NCBI GenBank assembly: GCA_963675625.1
Contig: OY776497.1
Coordinates: 310,001-374,000 of the forward strand
Direction of reading: 5' to 3'
Length of the DNA: 64,000 nucleotides
DNA from: F22 sp963675625
GTDB taxonomy: Bacteria > Bacteroidota > Bacteroidia > Bacteroidales > Bacteroidaceae
Below, piece after piece: positions 16,443-26,310 of this stretch. Under the pieces are notes generated by a model. The model worked only from the letters and a program-made list of their open reading frames with translations. It had not been told where the DNA came from and did not search any database. Each line of letters begins with the position of its first letter. The first letter of the stretch is position 1. A program made the translations under genes and the position numbers.

Positions 16443-17531
16443 TTACAAATTGACAACAACCATCTTTGCAGGGTTTACACCACCCGCATCTATATGTGAC
16501 AACATGTTAAAATTACCATCAAACACATACACATCACCATTATTGACGTAATCTGTAGTTCCTACAAAATAACGATCTGTTTTTTCATCATAATAGAACA
16601 TATAGAAATTAGTCGTTTCAAGTCCTTCTGGTGTACCTTTTAGAAAATACCCTGGAGTTGTTTGTGATGTTGCGGGATCATAGATTGAAAATTCATTTGT
16701 GGCATTCCAATTGGCATCATAGACAACTTTAACCATATATAGTTTTGCACCATCTGTCCATACAGTTGATCCAGTAGCCACTTCTGTAGCTGAATAGGCT
16801 CCAGCACTCAAATCTATGCGTTGTACAGATGAGCCAATTTCTGCATAGTTACCTTGTGATGACACATACAAGCTACCGTCACACACAAGCAAGTTTGTTG
16901 GATTTTCGACGACAGTAATATCTGTTTCTTTTGTTTGAGTCGTTGGATTGATGACTGAAACCGTGTTATCTTTTGAAGGAGAATACGATTGATTAGCTAC
17001 ATACAATTTATTGTTCCAAAGCTGAATATGTTCAGGGTAAGCACCCACAGTGATCGTTTGTTCACGTTGCAAAGTAGCTGCATCAAATACAACGACACCA
17101 GTTCCCCATACAGTCACATACAATTTACCACCATAGTAAGCCATATAACGTGGACTTCCATCCGCTTCAGGGAATTCATATCGATTTACGATTAGACCTT
17201 GAGTGTCCATTTGCACAAGGCTCTTTGAATTGGCAACTGTCATAAAGAAGTATCCATCTTCTGCAATAAAATCTTGTGCCAAATCACCAATCTGTTTCTT
17301 GTTACGCAGTACATAGATATGATCTGTAATTGTCACCGGATCTGCATCTAAATACATAAGACTAAGGCTACCATTATTAGCTTGAGACTTACCGTTGCAT
17401 AATAAATATGCCGCACGATTTCCTCCAGCAGGGCCATCAGGATCATCAGAATTACTATTGCTACATGAAGTCACACTAAGAGACAACGCTAAAGTGGCAA
17501 ATAAGCCCAGTAAAATAGATCTAAATTTCAT
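16443..17531 (-). CDS. btuG: surface B12-binding lipoprotein (BtuG), YncE-like beta-propeller
   Basis: 362 residues with a clear lipoprotein signal (LSVTSC at about residues 18-23, then SNSNSDDPDG; an acidic run after the cysteine is the Bacteroidota surface-export pattern). The rest is made of repeated blades such as GAYPEHIQLWNNKLYVANQ and VENPTNLLVCDGSLYVSSQG, typical of a YncE/DUF5074 propeller. In Bacteroides, BtuG binds B12 with very high affinity on the cell surface and passes it to BtuB. Position right after btuB under a cobalamin riboswitch supports this. Confidence 0.88.
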   Translation of the reverse strand: MKFRSILLGLFATLALSLSVTSCSNSNSDDPDGPAGGNRAAYLLCNGKSQANNGSLSLMYLDADPVTITDHIYVLRNKKQIGDLAQDFIAEDGYFFMTVANSKSLVQMDTQGLIVNRYEFPEADGSPRYMAYYGGKLYVTVWGTGVVVFDAATLQREQTITVGAYPEHIQLWNNKLYVANQSYSPSKDNTVSVINPTTQTKETDITVVENPTNLLVCDGSLYVSSQGNYAEIGSSVQRIDLSAGAYSATEVATGSTVWTDGAKLYMVKVVYDANWNATNEFSIYDPATSQTTPGYFLKGTPEGLETTNFYMFYYDEKTDRYFVGTTDYVNNGDVYVFDGNFNMLSHIDAGGVNPAKMVVVNL

Positions 17532-17566
17532 CTTTTATCATTGTTAGTTTATAAATATTTCGACAA

Positions 17567-19618
17567 CTAGAAAGAGAAGCGTAAGGATGATTTCCAGCTT
17601 CTTCCTGGCATAGGGTAAAATTTGACTATATCATATTGCTCATCAAACATATTGATACAAGAAACGCTCCATCGGCAATCGATTCCTGCCAAAGTCCAGT
17701 CTAATGAATAAGTGACACTGTGTTCATCATATGCGTTCATCTTATTGACTGGTATATTCTGTGGTTGATAATACCTTTCACCTTCGTGTAAAATGGTATA
17801 GCTTAAAGTTCCATATGGACTAGATAAAGTGGCGCCAACACTGTACCTGTTTTTAGGAGTATATGGAATTTGATCATTGTAATTCTTGGCTGAAGAATCT
17901 GTCTTATCTACTGCCTTTTGGAAAGTGTAACTAGCGTTCATATCCAAAGTATATCGTGGTAAAATAAACAAACGGGTATCTGCACTAAGATCAACTCCAG
18001 TTATATCGACTCGACCAAAATTACGCATTTTCCATACATAGGTTGTTGGGAAAGCTACTATTTTATTATCTACCTTATTAATATATGCATCAACATGTAC
18101 ACTAAGATAATCCCACCAAGTGCTTGGAGAAGCTAATGTATAGCTGGTACCCAAATTGTATTCATCAGCCGTTTCAGGCACGAGCTTTGTATTTCCCATT
18201 TCTTCATAATATAGGTCTGTGAAGTTCGGTAAACGATAACTACGTTTGTACAATGCGCGCACATGCCATGGTATTCCTTCAACAGGAGTGTAACGCATGG
18301 CGATAGATGGTGTCCATTCATTTTGATTATCTGGTGGTGCCACACCTCCAGCAGACTCAAAAGTCATAGTGTGTAAAAAAGTTCCTAAAACTTGAATACT
18401 ATGTTGTTTCCATCGAGCAGTTAGTCCTGTAAGCCAAGTCCATCGTGCTGGATGATGCACCCACTCAGAATTGTTCTTGAGAGTGTTATAAATACCATCG
18501 TTAGCCCAAGAAAAGCTCCAAGAATTATTGGGTGAATAGACTAGAGTTGTATTTAAATAATATTCTTGTTGTTTGTTTTTTTGAATACGTAGATTGTTTT
18601 CTTGTGCCACATCTCTGTCTTGATATCTATTATATCCATAGCCATACTTAGCTTGAGATTGCATACTCAACTTACTCCCCCATTCTTTCTTATATACTGT
18701 TTGAACAAAGAATGTTTCGTCAAGAAGACGCTCATAACTTTCCTCATTGTACAGAATAACACTACCAGGCAGTCCACGGTCACTATAGTAATAGTACACT
18801 TTGGTGTCTAAACGACTAGAATCATTAAATTGATGTACAAGATTGGCCTCTACTTTACGTTGATCAACATCGCTATTTTTGCGAGTACGTTCTTCTGTTA
18901 GCTGTCCATTTTTAAGAGTAAAAGGATAGTTACCATCTGCGTGCATCGCTTGGATATTCAGGGAACCTATAGTCTGTTTGTTGATTTGCTTTGTCCAACG
19001 TACATCACCATTAATCTCACCAAAAGAGCCAACACGTATAGCACCATCTATAGCCCATGGTTTTATAGAAGAGACTTGGGTGTAATCAGAACTGATACTT
19101 AACACCGCAGCCGATTCAAGCAAGCGTGCTGACTGCAGCAATTGATTATCTTGACCTACCGACAAAGAAATAACACCCACGTGATCCATAGAGAATCGAC
19201 CTATATCTATCTGTCCTGCGATTAGATTACTCACAGCCACGCCATCATAGGAGACACCAGTATGATAAGCTCCAAGACTACGCACAGAAACAGTTTTCAT
19301 ACCACCAATACCACCATAATCACGCACAGTAGTACCACTAAAGCGTTTGACGGCATCCGCTATACTCTGTACACCTTGGGCCATTAGTTGTTCAGCTTCG
19401 ACAGCCTGCACTGGAACTGGCTCCATACTACGAATAGGTTTGCGCACCCCTCGAACAGTCACTTCACTCAATGTATCCTTCAGAATCTCTTGACCATAGA
19501 GAGTTGTAGTCAAACAAGTAATGAATAGACACAAAAATAAGCGTGCACTTACTCTTTGAAGTAAGCAAACGCTTTCTAAAATCTTATTATACAAATTACC
19601 GAATTTATTGCTGTTCAT
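17567..19618 (-). CDS. btuB: TonB-dependent B12 receptor (BtuB)
   Basis: 683 residues. A signal peptide (through about residue 42, ending LYGQ) is followed by the TonB box region (DTLSEVTVRG), a plug domain (VQSIADAVKRFSGTTVRDYGGIGGMKTVSVRSLG) and a 22-strand-type barrel ending in SSLRFSF, the terminal phenylalanine expected for BAM insertion. It carries cobalamin across the outer membrane with energy from TonB. The start at 19618 lies 15 bases after a GAGGAG sequence in the riboswitch expression platform. It lies 35 bases before btuG. Confidence 0.93.
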   Translation of the reverse strand: MNSNKFGNLYNKILESVCLLQRVSARLFLCLFITCLTTTLYGQEILKDTLSEVTVRGVRKPIRSMEPVPVQAVEAEQLMAQGVQSIADAVKRFSGTTVRDYGGIGGMKTVSVRSLGAYHTGVSYDGVAVSNLIAGQIDIGRFSMDHVGVISLSVGQDNQLLQSARLLESAAVLSISSDYTQVSSIKPWAIDGAIRVGSFGEINGDVRWTKQINKQTIGSLNIQAMHADGNYPFTLKNGQLTEERTRKNSDVDQRKVEANLVHQFNDSSRLDTKVYYYYSDRGLPGSVILYNEESYERLLDETFFVQTVYKKEWGSKLSMQSQAKYGYGYNRYQDRDVAQENNLRIQKNKQQEYYLNTTLVYSPNNSWSFSWANDGIYNTLKNNSEWVHHPARWTWLTGLTARWKQHSIQVLGTFLHTMTFESAGGVAPPDNQNEWTPSIAMRYTPVEGIPWHVRALYKRSYRLPNFTDLYYEEMGNTKLVPETADEYNLGTSYTLASPSTWWDYLSVHVDAYINKVDNKIVAFPTTYVWKMRNFGRVDITGVDLSADTRLFILPRYTLDMNASYTFQKAVDKTDSSAKNYNDQIPYTPKNRYSVGATLSSPYGTLSYTILHEGERYYQPQNIPVNKMNAYDEHSVTYSLDWTLAGIDCRWSVSCINMFDEQYDIVKFYPMPGRSWKSSLRFSF

Positions 19619-19631
19619 ATACTATCCAGTC

Positions 19632-19758
19632 CACTCCTCGGAGACTTCATTATATATTGGATAATCCACTCTAAGAGGTTTTCTGACTTATATACTCACA
19701 TTGAGCAATTTACAGTGGCGGGACCGTAGAGGTTTTACACCCCTTTGCCCTCATTAGA
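19632..19758 (-). promoter_or_regulatory. cobalamin riboswitch
   Basis: On the minus strand the core reads GGGGTGTAAAACC (19743-19731), then CGGTCCCGCCACTGTAA and later AGTCAGAAAACCT (19689-19677), the conserved B12-box and CCACTG elements of the class. The expression platform contains GAGGAG (19639-19634), 15 bases before the btuB ATG, which could pair with the CCUC of the B12 box. Binding of adenosylcobalamin is expected to block btuB-btuG-btuF-btuC-btuD expression, probably at translation initiation. Confidence 0.93.
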
Positions 19759-19764
19759 ATGGTG

Positions 19765-19796
19765 CAAAATTACGACATATATACGTATTAAACAAA
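19765..19796 (-). promoter_or_regulatory. promoter of the B12 uptake operon
   Basis: On the minus strand, TTTG (19796-19793), a 20-base spacer and TAATTTTG (19772-19765). Transcription would start near 19759, just before the riboswitch core, so the whole aptamer lies in the leader. Confidence 0.85.
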
Positions 19797-19808
19797 CAAA
19801 TTCCTTAT

Positions 19809-21140
19809 TTATTTTGGCACAAACACAACATTGACATAATGTAAATCATTGGCGTGAGAAATTTGAGCTCCTACACAAAAGCGGTTGAAAAAATTGGGAT
19901 AAGCTATAATCAAGTCTTTAAAACCAAGTGTATTAATCATATTTAATGCTGTATCAGCAAGTGGAATACACGTAATTGAAAACAACGAGAATGGAGGCTC
20001 AAATTGAGCCATTATATCTCTAAATGTATCTGATTTATCTATCGTATGTCCCGCCTGGACCTCTTGCATATAATACTGCAAATCCCCTTTATGCTTAGAC
20101 AAGAACAAACAGTCATCGTACTCAACGACCTCCCATGATTGTGCCGATGTATTGGATAATAAATGAAGTGTTTGAGACGAAATTTTCTGTTTTAAAGGGA
20201 TTAGATAAACACTTGCTTGTCTTTCCTCACAAGTAAATGTGACATGAAACATTTGACCTGTACTTTCCTGATCTATGCCATTAATCCATAAACCATTCTT
20301 TGGCAAATCAAGATAAGGTAGCCACGCCAATAAATTGCTTGTTGAGAAACAGTCAAAACTTACAAGATGATCATACAACTTATCCATCACGCATTCTTCC
20401 ATCTGCACTTGTTGTCCAAGCATAAATAAGAATGGGTGTTTGCCTTCATCATTTGAAATAGTAGCTGTAAAATAAATGTTCTCCCCATTAAAGTCCATTT
20501 CATAGCTTGTCCATACATGCTCTGCTATGAGAAACACTTTATGTCTTGAATATTTAGTATCACGTACAATACTAGTAAACTCTTCGTTTTTTACTAATGG
20601 TTGAACATGCCCTTCTTCTGTCTCAATAACTTCATGAAGCAAATACAGGTCTTCACTCAAAACAATCGCATTATCAGTGGCATATATTGCTAAAAATTCT
20701 CCATTATCGCGAGGAAGAACTTGAATAGTATGTTCTCCATAATGATGAATCTTTATAGGATAATGTGATTGATTAATCAACCTAAGTACATCAATAAGTT
20801 TGTTCTGTCTTGATTTGGTACATTTGATATATGTTAGAAAATGTGGCACACCTTGGTTCAAGTGTTCACTAACAACGATTTTATCTATATACTGATAGTA
20901 ATAGGACGGAATTTTTTCAGTATGGTGTAAGATGAAACGACGTGGACTATGATTAGCAACTTCAAGAAAATTATCTGTCTGTAGTACACCTACTGCACTG
21001 CTAGGAATTAAAGTAAATACTTCAAATTTCTCCATCTCTACTTGTTGGCGAAAAAGTACAACCTGCCTGATCCCTATCGCCACCAACGCAAGGAGTACAA
21101 TTGACAATAACCAAGTTACACTACTTTTTTCCCACTTCAT
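19809..21140 (-). CDS. membrane-anchored protein, unknown function
   Basis: 443 residues. One N-terminal membrane segment (about residues 9-30) follows a short basic tail, so most of the chain is extracytoplasmic. The first mature part, FTLIPSSAVGVLQTDNFLEV, resembles the start of DUF3352-like proteins, in which a hydrophobic anchor is followed by an 'LIP.sA..v...' strand; this is a weak resemblance. No catalytic motif is seen. It has a full promoter of its own and lies upstream of, and outside, the riboswitch-controlled unit. Confidence 0.65.
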   Translation of the reverse strand: MKWEKSSVTWLLSIVLLALVAIGIRQVVLFRQQVEMEKFEVFTLIPSSAVGVLQTDNFLEVANHSPRRFILHHTEKIPSYYYQYIDKIVVSEHLNQGVPHFLTYIKCTKSRQNKLIDVLRLINQSHYPIKIHHYGEHTIQVLPRDNGEFLAIYATDNAIVLSEDLYLLHEVIETEEGHVQPLVKNEEFTSIVRDTKYSRHKVFLIAEHVWTSYEMDFNGENIYFTATISNDEGKHPFLFMLGQQVQMEECVMDKLYDHLVSFDCFSTSNLLAWLPYLDLPKNGLWINGIDQESTGQMFHVTFTCEERQASVYLIPLKQKISSQTLHLLSNTSAQSWEVVEYDDCLFLSKHKGDLQYYMQEVQAGHTIDKSDTFRDIMAQFEPPFSLFSITCIPLADTALNMINTLGFKDLIIAYPNFFNRFCVGAQISHANDLHYVNVVFVPK

Positions 21141-21220
21141 AGGTCTTTCTCTATTTATAATCTCTTCATTCCGCTATAAATACAACTGATTATTCATAGT
21201 CTGCACGTATTTTATATTCA

Positions 21221-21252
21221 CAAAGATAAACAATATAGCATATAAAACCAAA
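21221..21252 (-). promoter_or_regulatory. promoter of the 443-residue protein gene
   Basis: On the minus strand, TTTG (21252-21249), a 20-base spacer and TATCTTTG (21228-21221), about 80 bases before the ATG. Confidence 0.78.
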
Positions 21253-21310
21253 CCAATATAGCATTATTTTACATCAAATCACAAATAAAAAAAGAGCATG
21301 ATCATATATA

Positions 21311-21349
21311 AAAAAATGTAGCACAAATGATGATTTGTGCTACATTTTT
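21311..21349 (-). terminator. terminator of the alpha-glucan unit
   Basis: AAAAATGTAGCACAAAT and its complement form a 17-bp stem with a 4-base loop, ending in T's on the minus strand, about 22 bases after the GH57 stop. Confidence 0.88.
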
Positions 21350-21370
21350 ATTATTTAATCTGGTGAGTAA

Positions 21371-22777
21371 CTAAACTTTTTTAGTAGAATCTTTCGCCTT
21401 ACTACTAGCTGGTTTACGAGATGTCGTTTTTCGCACTGTCTTTTTTGTTTTTTCGTCACTTACTGGTATATTGGCAGCTTCGCCAGCTTGAGCAGCCGCA
21501 TCACGTAAAGTCTGCAATTGGGCATTCAAATTATTGATTTCTTCATCTTGATTACGAATAGTCATAATCAATGAATTCAATTCTTCAGCATCCACATCTT
21601 CTGGGAAAAGTGCATCGACACGCTTCATAAAGTCAGCCAAAATATTCATGTAGTTTGTAAAAGCATCATATGCGCTTTCATAAATTCCTCTATCAAATCC
21701 AACAGCGGTTGCTTTGGTATTCATATAGCGAAAATTGATACTACCTTGTAAATAATCAAAATCCTCTTTTATACGGCGATCTTTACATAAACGTACACGA
21801 TCCGCTGCAATATATAATTTATTGAAAGCCTCGCGTTGTAGTTGATTACCCAACCAAGAAGATGTATCACGCTCTTCATCATTCCATGTTACAGGATGTG
21901 GCATAGGCATTGGTGCAACTGTTTTATAGCTCTTCAAAATTTCACTAGGAGTGGCAAAACGGATTCCTCTTTCTGAGCAACGCGCGGGCAACTCACGCAA
22001 AAAGTCCAAAATACCAGACCCAAGTGGCTGATAATAACCTATAGATTGTAATTCCATAAATATATTGATGACTTCCTCATCTTCTGGAATTTGAGCAATC
22101 CAATCGGCATACTTGGAAGCCGTTAATGGATATTCAGGCCATGATGAATCATTAAATCTTAAACAGATATCATCAGATAACTTATAATCACGCATCAGTA
22201 GATTAAGCTTGGGTTGCAAGGCACAACTATACAAATAATGAGGACTTTTCCAGCCTAAGATCTGTTTAGCCCCTTCGGTCACCATACCTTTAAAGCCCAT
22301 ATCGTAGGCCAAAAGTCCGATTTCATCCGAGTACAATAAAGAGGAGTTGCGCAACACCTTGGGTTTTTGGCCAAAAATACGTTCCATTAATTCTTGTTGA
22401 CGAGTAACTTCTTGCTTAAAAAATTCTTCGTTAGTTAATGATGACAAACCGTGACTAAATGGTTCCGCTAAAAATTCCACATGCCCAGTAGCTGCAAGTT
22501 CTTGAAGCAAATCAATCACTTCAGGAGCATAAATTTCAAGCTGACTGATAGCAACGCCAGAAATTGAGAATGCCACCTTAAATCCCCCTCCATATGTTTG
22601 CACCATATTCAAAAGCGTCTGAAGCGCAGGCACATAAGAACGATTGACAACATCAGTAACAGCTACATCATTAGCATAGTTGTCATAATAATAGTGGTCA
22701 GTACCAATATCAAAAAAACGATAGCGTTTTAAATGCATGGCCTGATGTATCTCAAAGTATAAACAAATTGTTTTCAT
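21371..22777 (-). CDS. GH57-family glycoside hydrolase
   Basis: 468 residues. The GH57 motif 1 region is CLYFEIHQAMHL at the start; further family-like blocks are SGVAISQLEIY, GHVEFLAEPFSHGLSS, GMVTEGAKQILGW and NIFMELQSIGYYQPLG. A heptad-like segment (about residues 395-435) and a lysine/serine/threonine-rich tail (last 30 residues) follow the barrel. GH57 enzymes act on alpha-1,4/1,6 glucans as amylases, branching or 4-alpha-glucanotransferase enzymes; which activity applies here is not clear. It is cytoplasmic (no signal) and lies 28 bases after the glycosyltransferase, ending the glycogen-type unit. Confidence 0.85.
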   Translation of the reverse strand: MKTICLYFEIHQAMHLKRYRFFDIGTDHYYYDNYANDVAVTDVVNRSYVPALQTLLNMVQTYGGGFKVAFSISGVAISQLEIYAPEVIDLLQELAATGHVEFLAEPFSHGLSSLTNEEFFKQEVTRQQELMERIFGQKPKVLRNSSLLYSDEIGLLAYDMGFKGMVTEGAKQILGWKSPHYLYSCALQPKLNLLMRDYKLSDDICLRFNDSSWPEYPLTASKYADWIAQIPEDEEVINIFMELQSIGYYQPLGSGILDFLRELPARCSERGIRFATPSEILKSYKTVAPMPMPHPVTWNDEERDTSSWLGNQLQREAFNKLYIAADRVRLCKDRRIKEDFDYLQGSINFRYMNTKATAVGFDRGIYESAYDAFTNYMNILADFMKRVDALFPEDVDAEELNSLIMTIRNQDEEINNLNAQLQTLRDAAAQAGEAANIPVSDEKTKKTVRKTTSRKPASSKAKDSTKKV

Positions 22778-22805
22778 GACTTATTATGGGTATAGAGAGT
22801 TTATA

Positions 22806-24071
22806 TTAATAATTATAGATAACACGGTCGTAGATATCTCTTACTTTGCGGCCTACTGCCTCCCAAGTAATACCATCAACTTCTGTCTTGCCTTCTTCTC
22901 GCAGATAAGTATACAATGCTGGATACATGCAAACACTATAGATAGCATCAGCCAATGCATGAATATCCCAATAATCGACTTTGATACATTTATCTAATAT
23001 TTCGGCACAACCTGATTGTTTAGATACAATACTTGGCACACTGCATTGCATGGCTTCTAAAGGAGATATACCAAAAGGTTCTGATACAGATGGCATCACA
23101 TATACATCACTTCGCTTAAATATTTTGTATACATCATCGCCCTTCATAAAGCCTGGGAAGTGAAAACGATCTGCAATACCACGTACTGCCGCCAAACGGA
23201 TCATTTCATCCATCATATCGCCACTACCTGCCATAACAAAGCGTATATTGCGAGTACGTTGCAAAACCATATTGGCCGCTTCTACAAAATATTCTGGACC
23301 CTTTTGCATAGTAATGCGCCCAAGAAAAGTTACAATCTTTTCATCAGGGTTATGGTATTCTGGCAATTCCAAAATAGATTGAGGCAGTGGCTCTACTGCG
23401 TTATGCACTGTACTTACTTTATTCGGATCTTGATGATACTTATGAATAACAGTCTGACGAGTCATCTCACTCACACACATGATATGATCAGCGTGATCCA
23501 TCCCATTTTTTTCTATGCTATAAACCGTCGGATTAACATTGCCTCTAGACCTATCAAAATCAGTGGCATGCACATGAATAACCAGCGGTTTGCCACTCAC
23601 TTGTTTAGCATGTATACCTGCAGGATAAGTTAGCCAATCGTGAGAATGAATAATCTCAAAATCTTGTTGACGAGCTATAACTCCCGCTACAATACTATAA
23701 TTATTTATTTCTTCATGAAGATTATCTGGATAACGTCCACTGAACTCTATACAACCCAAATCATTGGTGTGCAAATAGTTAAAGTCAGCATATATATGAT
23801 TGCGTAAATCGTAATATAGTTGAGGATCCATGTAATTACCAAACCGTGCTTGCAAAGTATCCCATGACACATCTCTCCAAGCTACTGGTGTATTATTCAT
23901 TCCAATAATACGTAAAAAACTTTGGTCTTCGTCTCCCCATGGTTTTGGAATACAGAAAGTAATTTCCATATCCTCTTGTTTAGACATTCCACGAGTGAGT
24001 CCATAACTGGCCGTACCTAGTCCTCCTAATATATGTGGTGGAAACTCCCACCCAAACATCAATACTTTCAT
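22806..24071 (-). CDS. glycosyltransferase, glycogen-synthase-like (GT4/GT5 fold)
   Basis: 421 residues, GT-B fold. The N-terminal donor/acceptor loop MFGWEFPPHILGGLGTAS is typical of starch/glycogen synthase-like enzymes. IIHSHDWLTYPAG follows, and the C-terminal half has VTFLGRITMQKGPEYFVEAA and the donor-binding SVSEPFGISPLEAMQ (E-x7-E). It probably extends an alpha-1,4-glucan from a sugar nucleotide, but the donor is not determined by sequence. It overlaps the debranching enzyme gene by 4 bases (ATGA), so the two are translationally coupled. Confidence 0.85.
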   Translation of the reverse strand: MKVLMFGWEFPPHILGGLGTASYGLTRGMSKQEDMEITFCIPKPWGDEDQSFLRIIGMNNTPVAWRDVSWDTLQARFGNYMDPQLYYDLRNHIYADFNYLHTNDLGCIEFSGRYPDNLHEEINNYSIVAGVIARQQDFEIIHSHDWLTYPAGIHAKQVSGKPLVIHVHATDFDRSRGNVNPTVYSIEKNGMDHADHIMCVSEMTRQTVIHKYHQDPNKVSTVHNAVEPLPQSILELPEYHNPDEKIVTFLGRITMQKGPEYFVEAANMVLQRTRNIRFVMAGSGDMMDEMIRLAAVRGIADRFHFPGFMKGDDVYKIFKRSDVYVMPSVSEPFGISPLEAMQCSVPSIVSKQSGCAEILDKCIKVDYWDIHALADAIYSVCMYPALYTYLREEGKTEVDGITWEAVGRKVRDIYDRVIYNY

Positions 24072-26026
24072 TCTTCTGTGTCCTCCTCAGTATTATATAC
24101 GGTTAGTAGTTTTAAGACGTGTAATAATCCACCAACATTCATAGCAAAACTAACAGCACCACGTCCTGTAAACGGTGGATTCCCATCAAATAGCTCAGGT
24201 ATAGACCCTATGCAATGGTTTGCCATTTCTGCTTCAAGTCCCACTAATTGACGTTCCACAAAACTCACACCAGATAAGCCATGAACTTTTAAATAGGCTT
24301 CCATATAATAAGATGTCAACCAAGGCCAGGCTGTCCCTTGATGATAAGCCAAGTCACGTTCATTCTGAGGCCCTGAATAATATGGATTATACCCATCGCT
24401 CTTTGGACTTAAACTACGTATACCCTTAGGAGTCAACAATTCACGTGTCACAAAATCAAGTACTCGCTTACGTTGACGTTTGTCTAATGGAGAATAATCA
24501 AAAGCAGCAGCAAAAAGCATGTTCGGGCGCACACTCCATATGGTCTGTTGATGATCAACATAATCGTACAAGTAGCCATATTCATTTAAGAATGTAGTCA
24601 TAAATGTTGTGGCTGTAATCTGTGCACGATTTTCTAATTGCACAGCCTCACCTTCTAAGCCACGGGTACGTTGCATTTTAGCTACAAAACGCAAGGCATT
24701 GTACCATAGCGCATTAATTTCTACAAGATATCCATTACGTGGCACCACAGGACGACCATTCGTGGTGGAATTCATCCACGATACTGCCTTGTCTTCACCA
24801 TTTGTCCACAACAAACCATTATCGTGAACAAACAAGTTCTCGTGCTTTCCAGATAGAATGTAGTTGATAACTTCTTCACAAAAGTCACCATACAATTCAC
24901 AAGCTTTCTCGTAGTTGGTATAACTCTTATAACGCTGTACAGCTGCAATAGCCCACAAAAACACATCTGGCTGGTCTACCTCATAGACTTTCACTGGAAT
25001 CTCATCCCCTACCATAAATGCATGAAATGCTCTCATAGCTGTCCTCATAGTATCATGAAATCGCTGCTCATTATCTAAATCTAAAGACATTCCTGGCAGA
25101 GCAATCATCATATCACGAGCACGACATTTGAACCATGGAAAACCAGCAATTAAATAGATATTATCTTCTTCTGAAATAAAGAATTGTTTTGCTGAATTCT
25201 TTAGACAATTATAGAAACTTGTACGTGGCGTACGTGCATCAACTTCTTTAAGAAAAAGATTTTTTAGATTGCGTGGATTAATCTCGCTTACACCAGCAGA
25301 AAAAACAATTGTTTCTCCCTTTTTAATTGGCACTTCGAAATATCCAGGGACATATAGATCTTCGTCAAAAAAATACCCTCGCTCACGCTCCTTACTATAC
25401 TCAATACCTCGATACCAGTCTGGTTGGTAATGGAATTCATTCTTTTTGTTCGTTTGCATAAACAAATCAGGATAACCTGAATAGAGACAGCAACTAATGC
25501 CATTCTCTACTTCATTGTAGTCCTGAGATGCCATGTCATTTTCATGAGTAAACTCTCGCACACTGCGAAAAGCTAAATAAGGACGTAGACGCAGTGTCGT
25601 AGCAGAGTGAGCATCGACCAAAGTATACCGGATAAGAATTCTATTTTCTTCTTGGACAAATACTTTTTCTTTAGTCAAAATGACCCCTCCCACTCGATAA
25701 GTGGTAATAGGAACCTTTTCACACTCAATTGAACGAATATACTTGTGCCCATTTGGAGAGAAGTGCCCTCCTTGATACTGATGAAGTCCAAGATTGAACT
25801 CCGCTCCGTGTTGTACAACAGTCTCATCGAGCGAGGACAATAGCACATGATTTTCGTTATCTATCTGTGGAACTGGCATCACTAATAGGCCATGATACTT
25901 TCTTGTGTTGCAATCTACGATTGTAGTACAATGATAGGCACCAATAGCATTGCCGCGAAGCATCTCATGTGTAAGAGATTCTTGAAGATTGCTAGTCAGC
26001 GCCTTATCAAAACGTAAATAGGTCAT
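24068..26026 (-). CDS. glycogen debranching enzyme (amylo-alpha-1,6-glucosidase, GH133)
   Basis: 652 residues. The N-terminal beta-sandwich begins with NAIGAYHCTTIVDCNTRKYH, near-diagnostic of GDE_N, and an (alpha/alpha)6 domain follows with AGFPWFKCRARDMMIALPG, DGLLWTNGEDKAVSWMNS and QGTAWPWLTSYY. This corresponds to the bacterial debranching enzymes that hydrolyse alpha-1,6 branches of glycogen. No signal peptide is present, so it is cytoplasmic. It is first in a three-gene unit with the glycosyltransferase and GH57 enzyme, which together suggest storage-glucan turnover. Confidence 0.92.
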   Translation of the reverse strand: MTYLRFDKALTSNLQESLTHEMLRGNAIGAYHCTTIVDCNTRKYHGLLVMPVPQIDNENHVLLSSLDETVVQHGAEFNLGLHQYQGGHFSPNGHKYIRSIECEKVPITTYRVGGVILTKEKVFVQEENRILIRYTLVDAHSATTLRLRPYLAFRSVREFTHENDMASQDYNEVENGISCCLYSGYPDLFMQTNKKNEFHYQPDWYRGIEYSKERERGYFFDEDLYVPGYFEVPIKKGETIVFSAGVSEINPRNLKNLFLKEVDARTPRTSFYNCLKNSAKQFFISEEDNIYLIAGFPWFKCRARDMMIALPGMSLDLDNEQRFHDTMRTAMRAFHAFMVGDEIPVKVYEVDQPDVFLWAIAAVQRYKSYTNYEKACELYGDFCEEVINYILSGKHENLFVHDNGLLWTNGEDKAVSWMNSTTNGRPVVPRNGYLVEINALWYNALRFVAKMQRTRGLEGEAVQLENRAQITATTFMTTFLNEYGYLYDYVDHQQTIWSVRPNMLFAAAFDYSPLDKRQRKRVLDFVTRELLTPKGIRSLSPKSDGYNPYYSGPQNERDLAYHQGTAWPWLTSYYMEAYLKVHGLSGVSFVERQLVGLEAEMANHCIGSIPELFDGNPPFTGRGAVSFAMNVGGLLHVLKLLTVYNTEEDTEE

Positions 26027-26089
26027 GGATTATGGATTTAATTAATTCATATGATTTATATTGAAAAGTTAGCTAAAACTTTGTATCGC

Positions 26090-26123
26090 CAAATATATAA
26101 AAAAACTCGCACACGATTGCAAA
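26090..26123 (-). promoter_or_regulatory. probable promoter of the alpha-glucan unit
   Basis: On the minus strand, TTTG (26123-26120) and TATATTTG (26097-26090), with a 22-base spacer, two longer than usual. It lies about 64 bases before the debranching gene ATG. Confidence 0.5.
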
Positions 26124-26310
26124 GACTATAAAGGTTTTATTTCTATTTTTTTATTTTGCACGACTTAAGTACAGACTTAGTAAAATATACAATGTATGGC
26201 ATGAATAATTCTTACCTTATTAATCAGAATAGAAGAGAAAAACAAGGCAAAAAAGATAATTTAAAACAATAGTAAAGGAGATTGTTTACTATAAGACTGA
26301 GAGTAAAAAT
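26124..26310. other. gene-free stretch between the debranching gene and marC terminator
   Basis: AT-rich. A plus-strand 26-codon open frame (26192-26272, starting MYGMNN) is too short and lacks a clear promoter, so I do not call it a gene. Nothing else is evident. Confidence 0.4.

Noticed and set aside
26192..26272. 26-codon plus-strand open frame in the gap before marC
   Set aside because: No clear promoter, no recognisable sequence and a length expected by chance.
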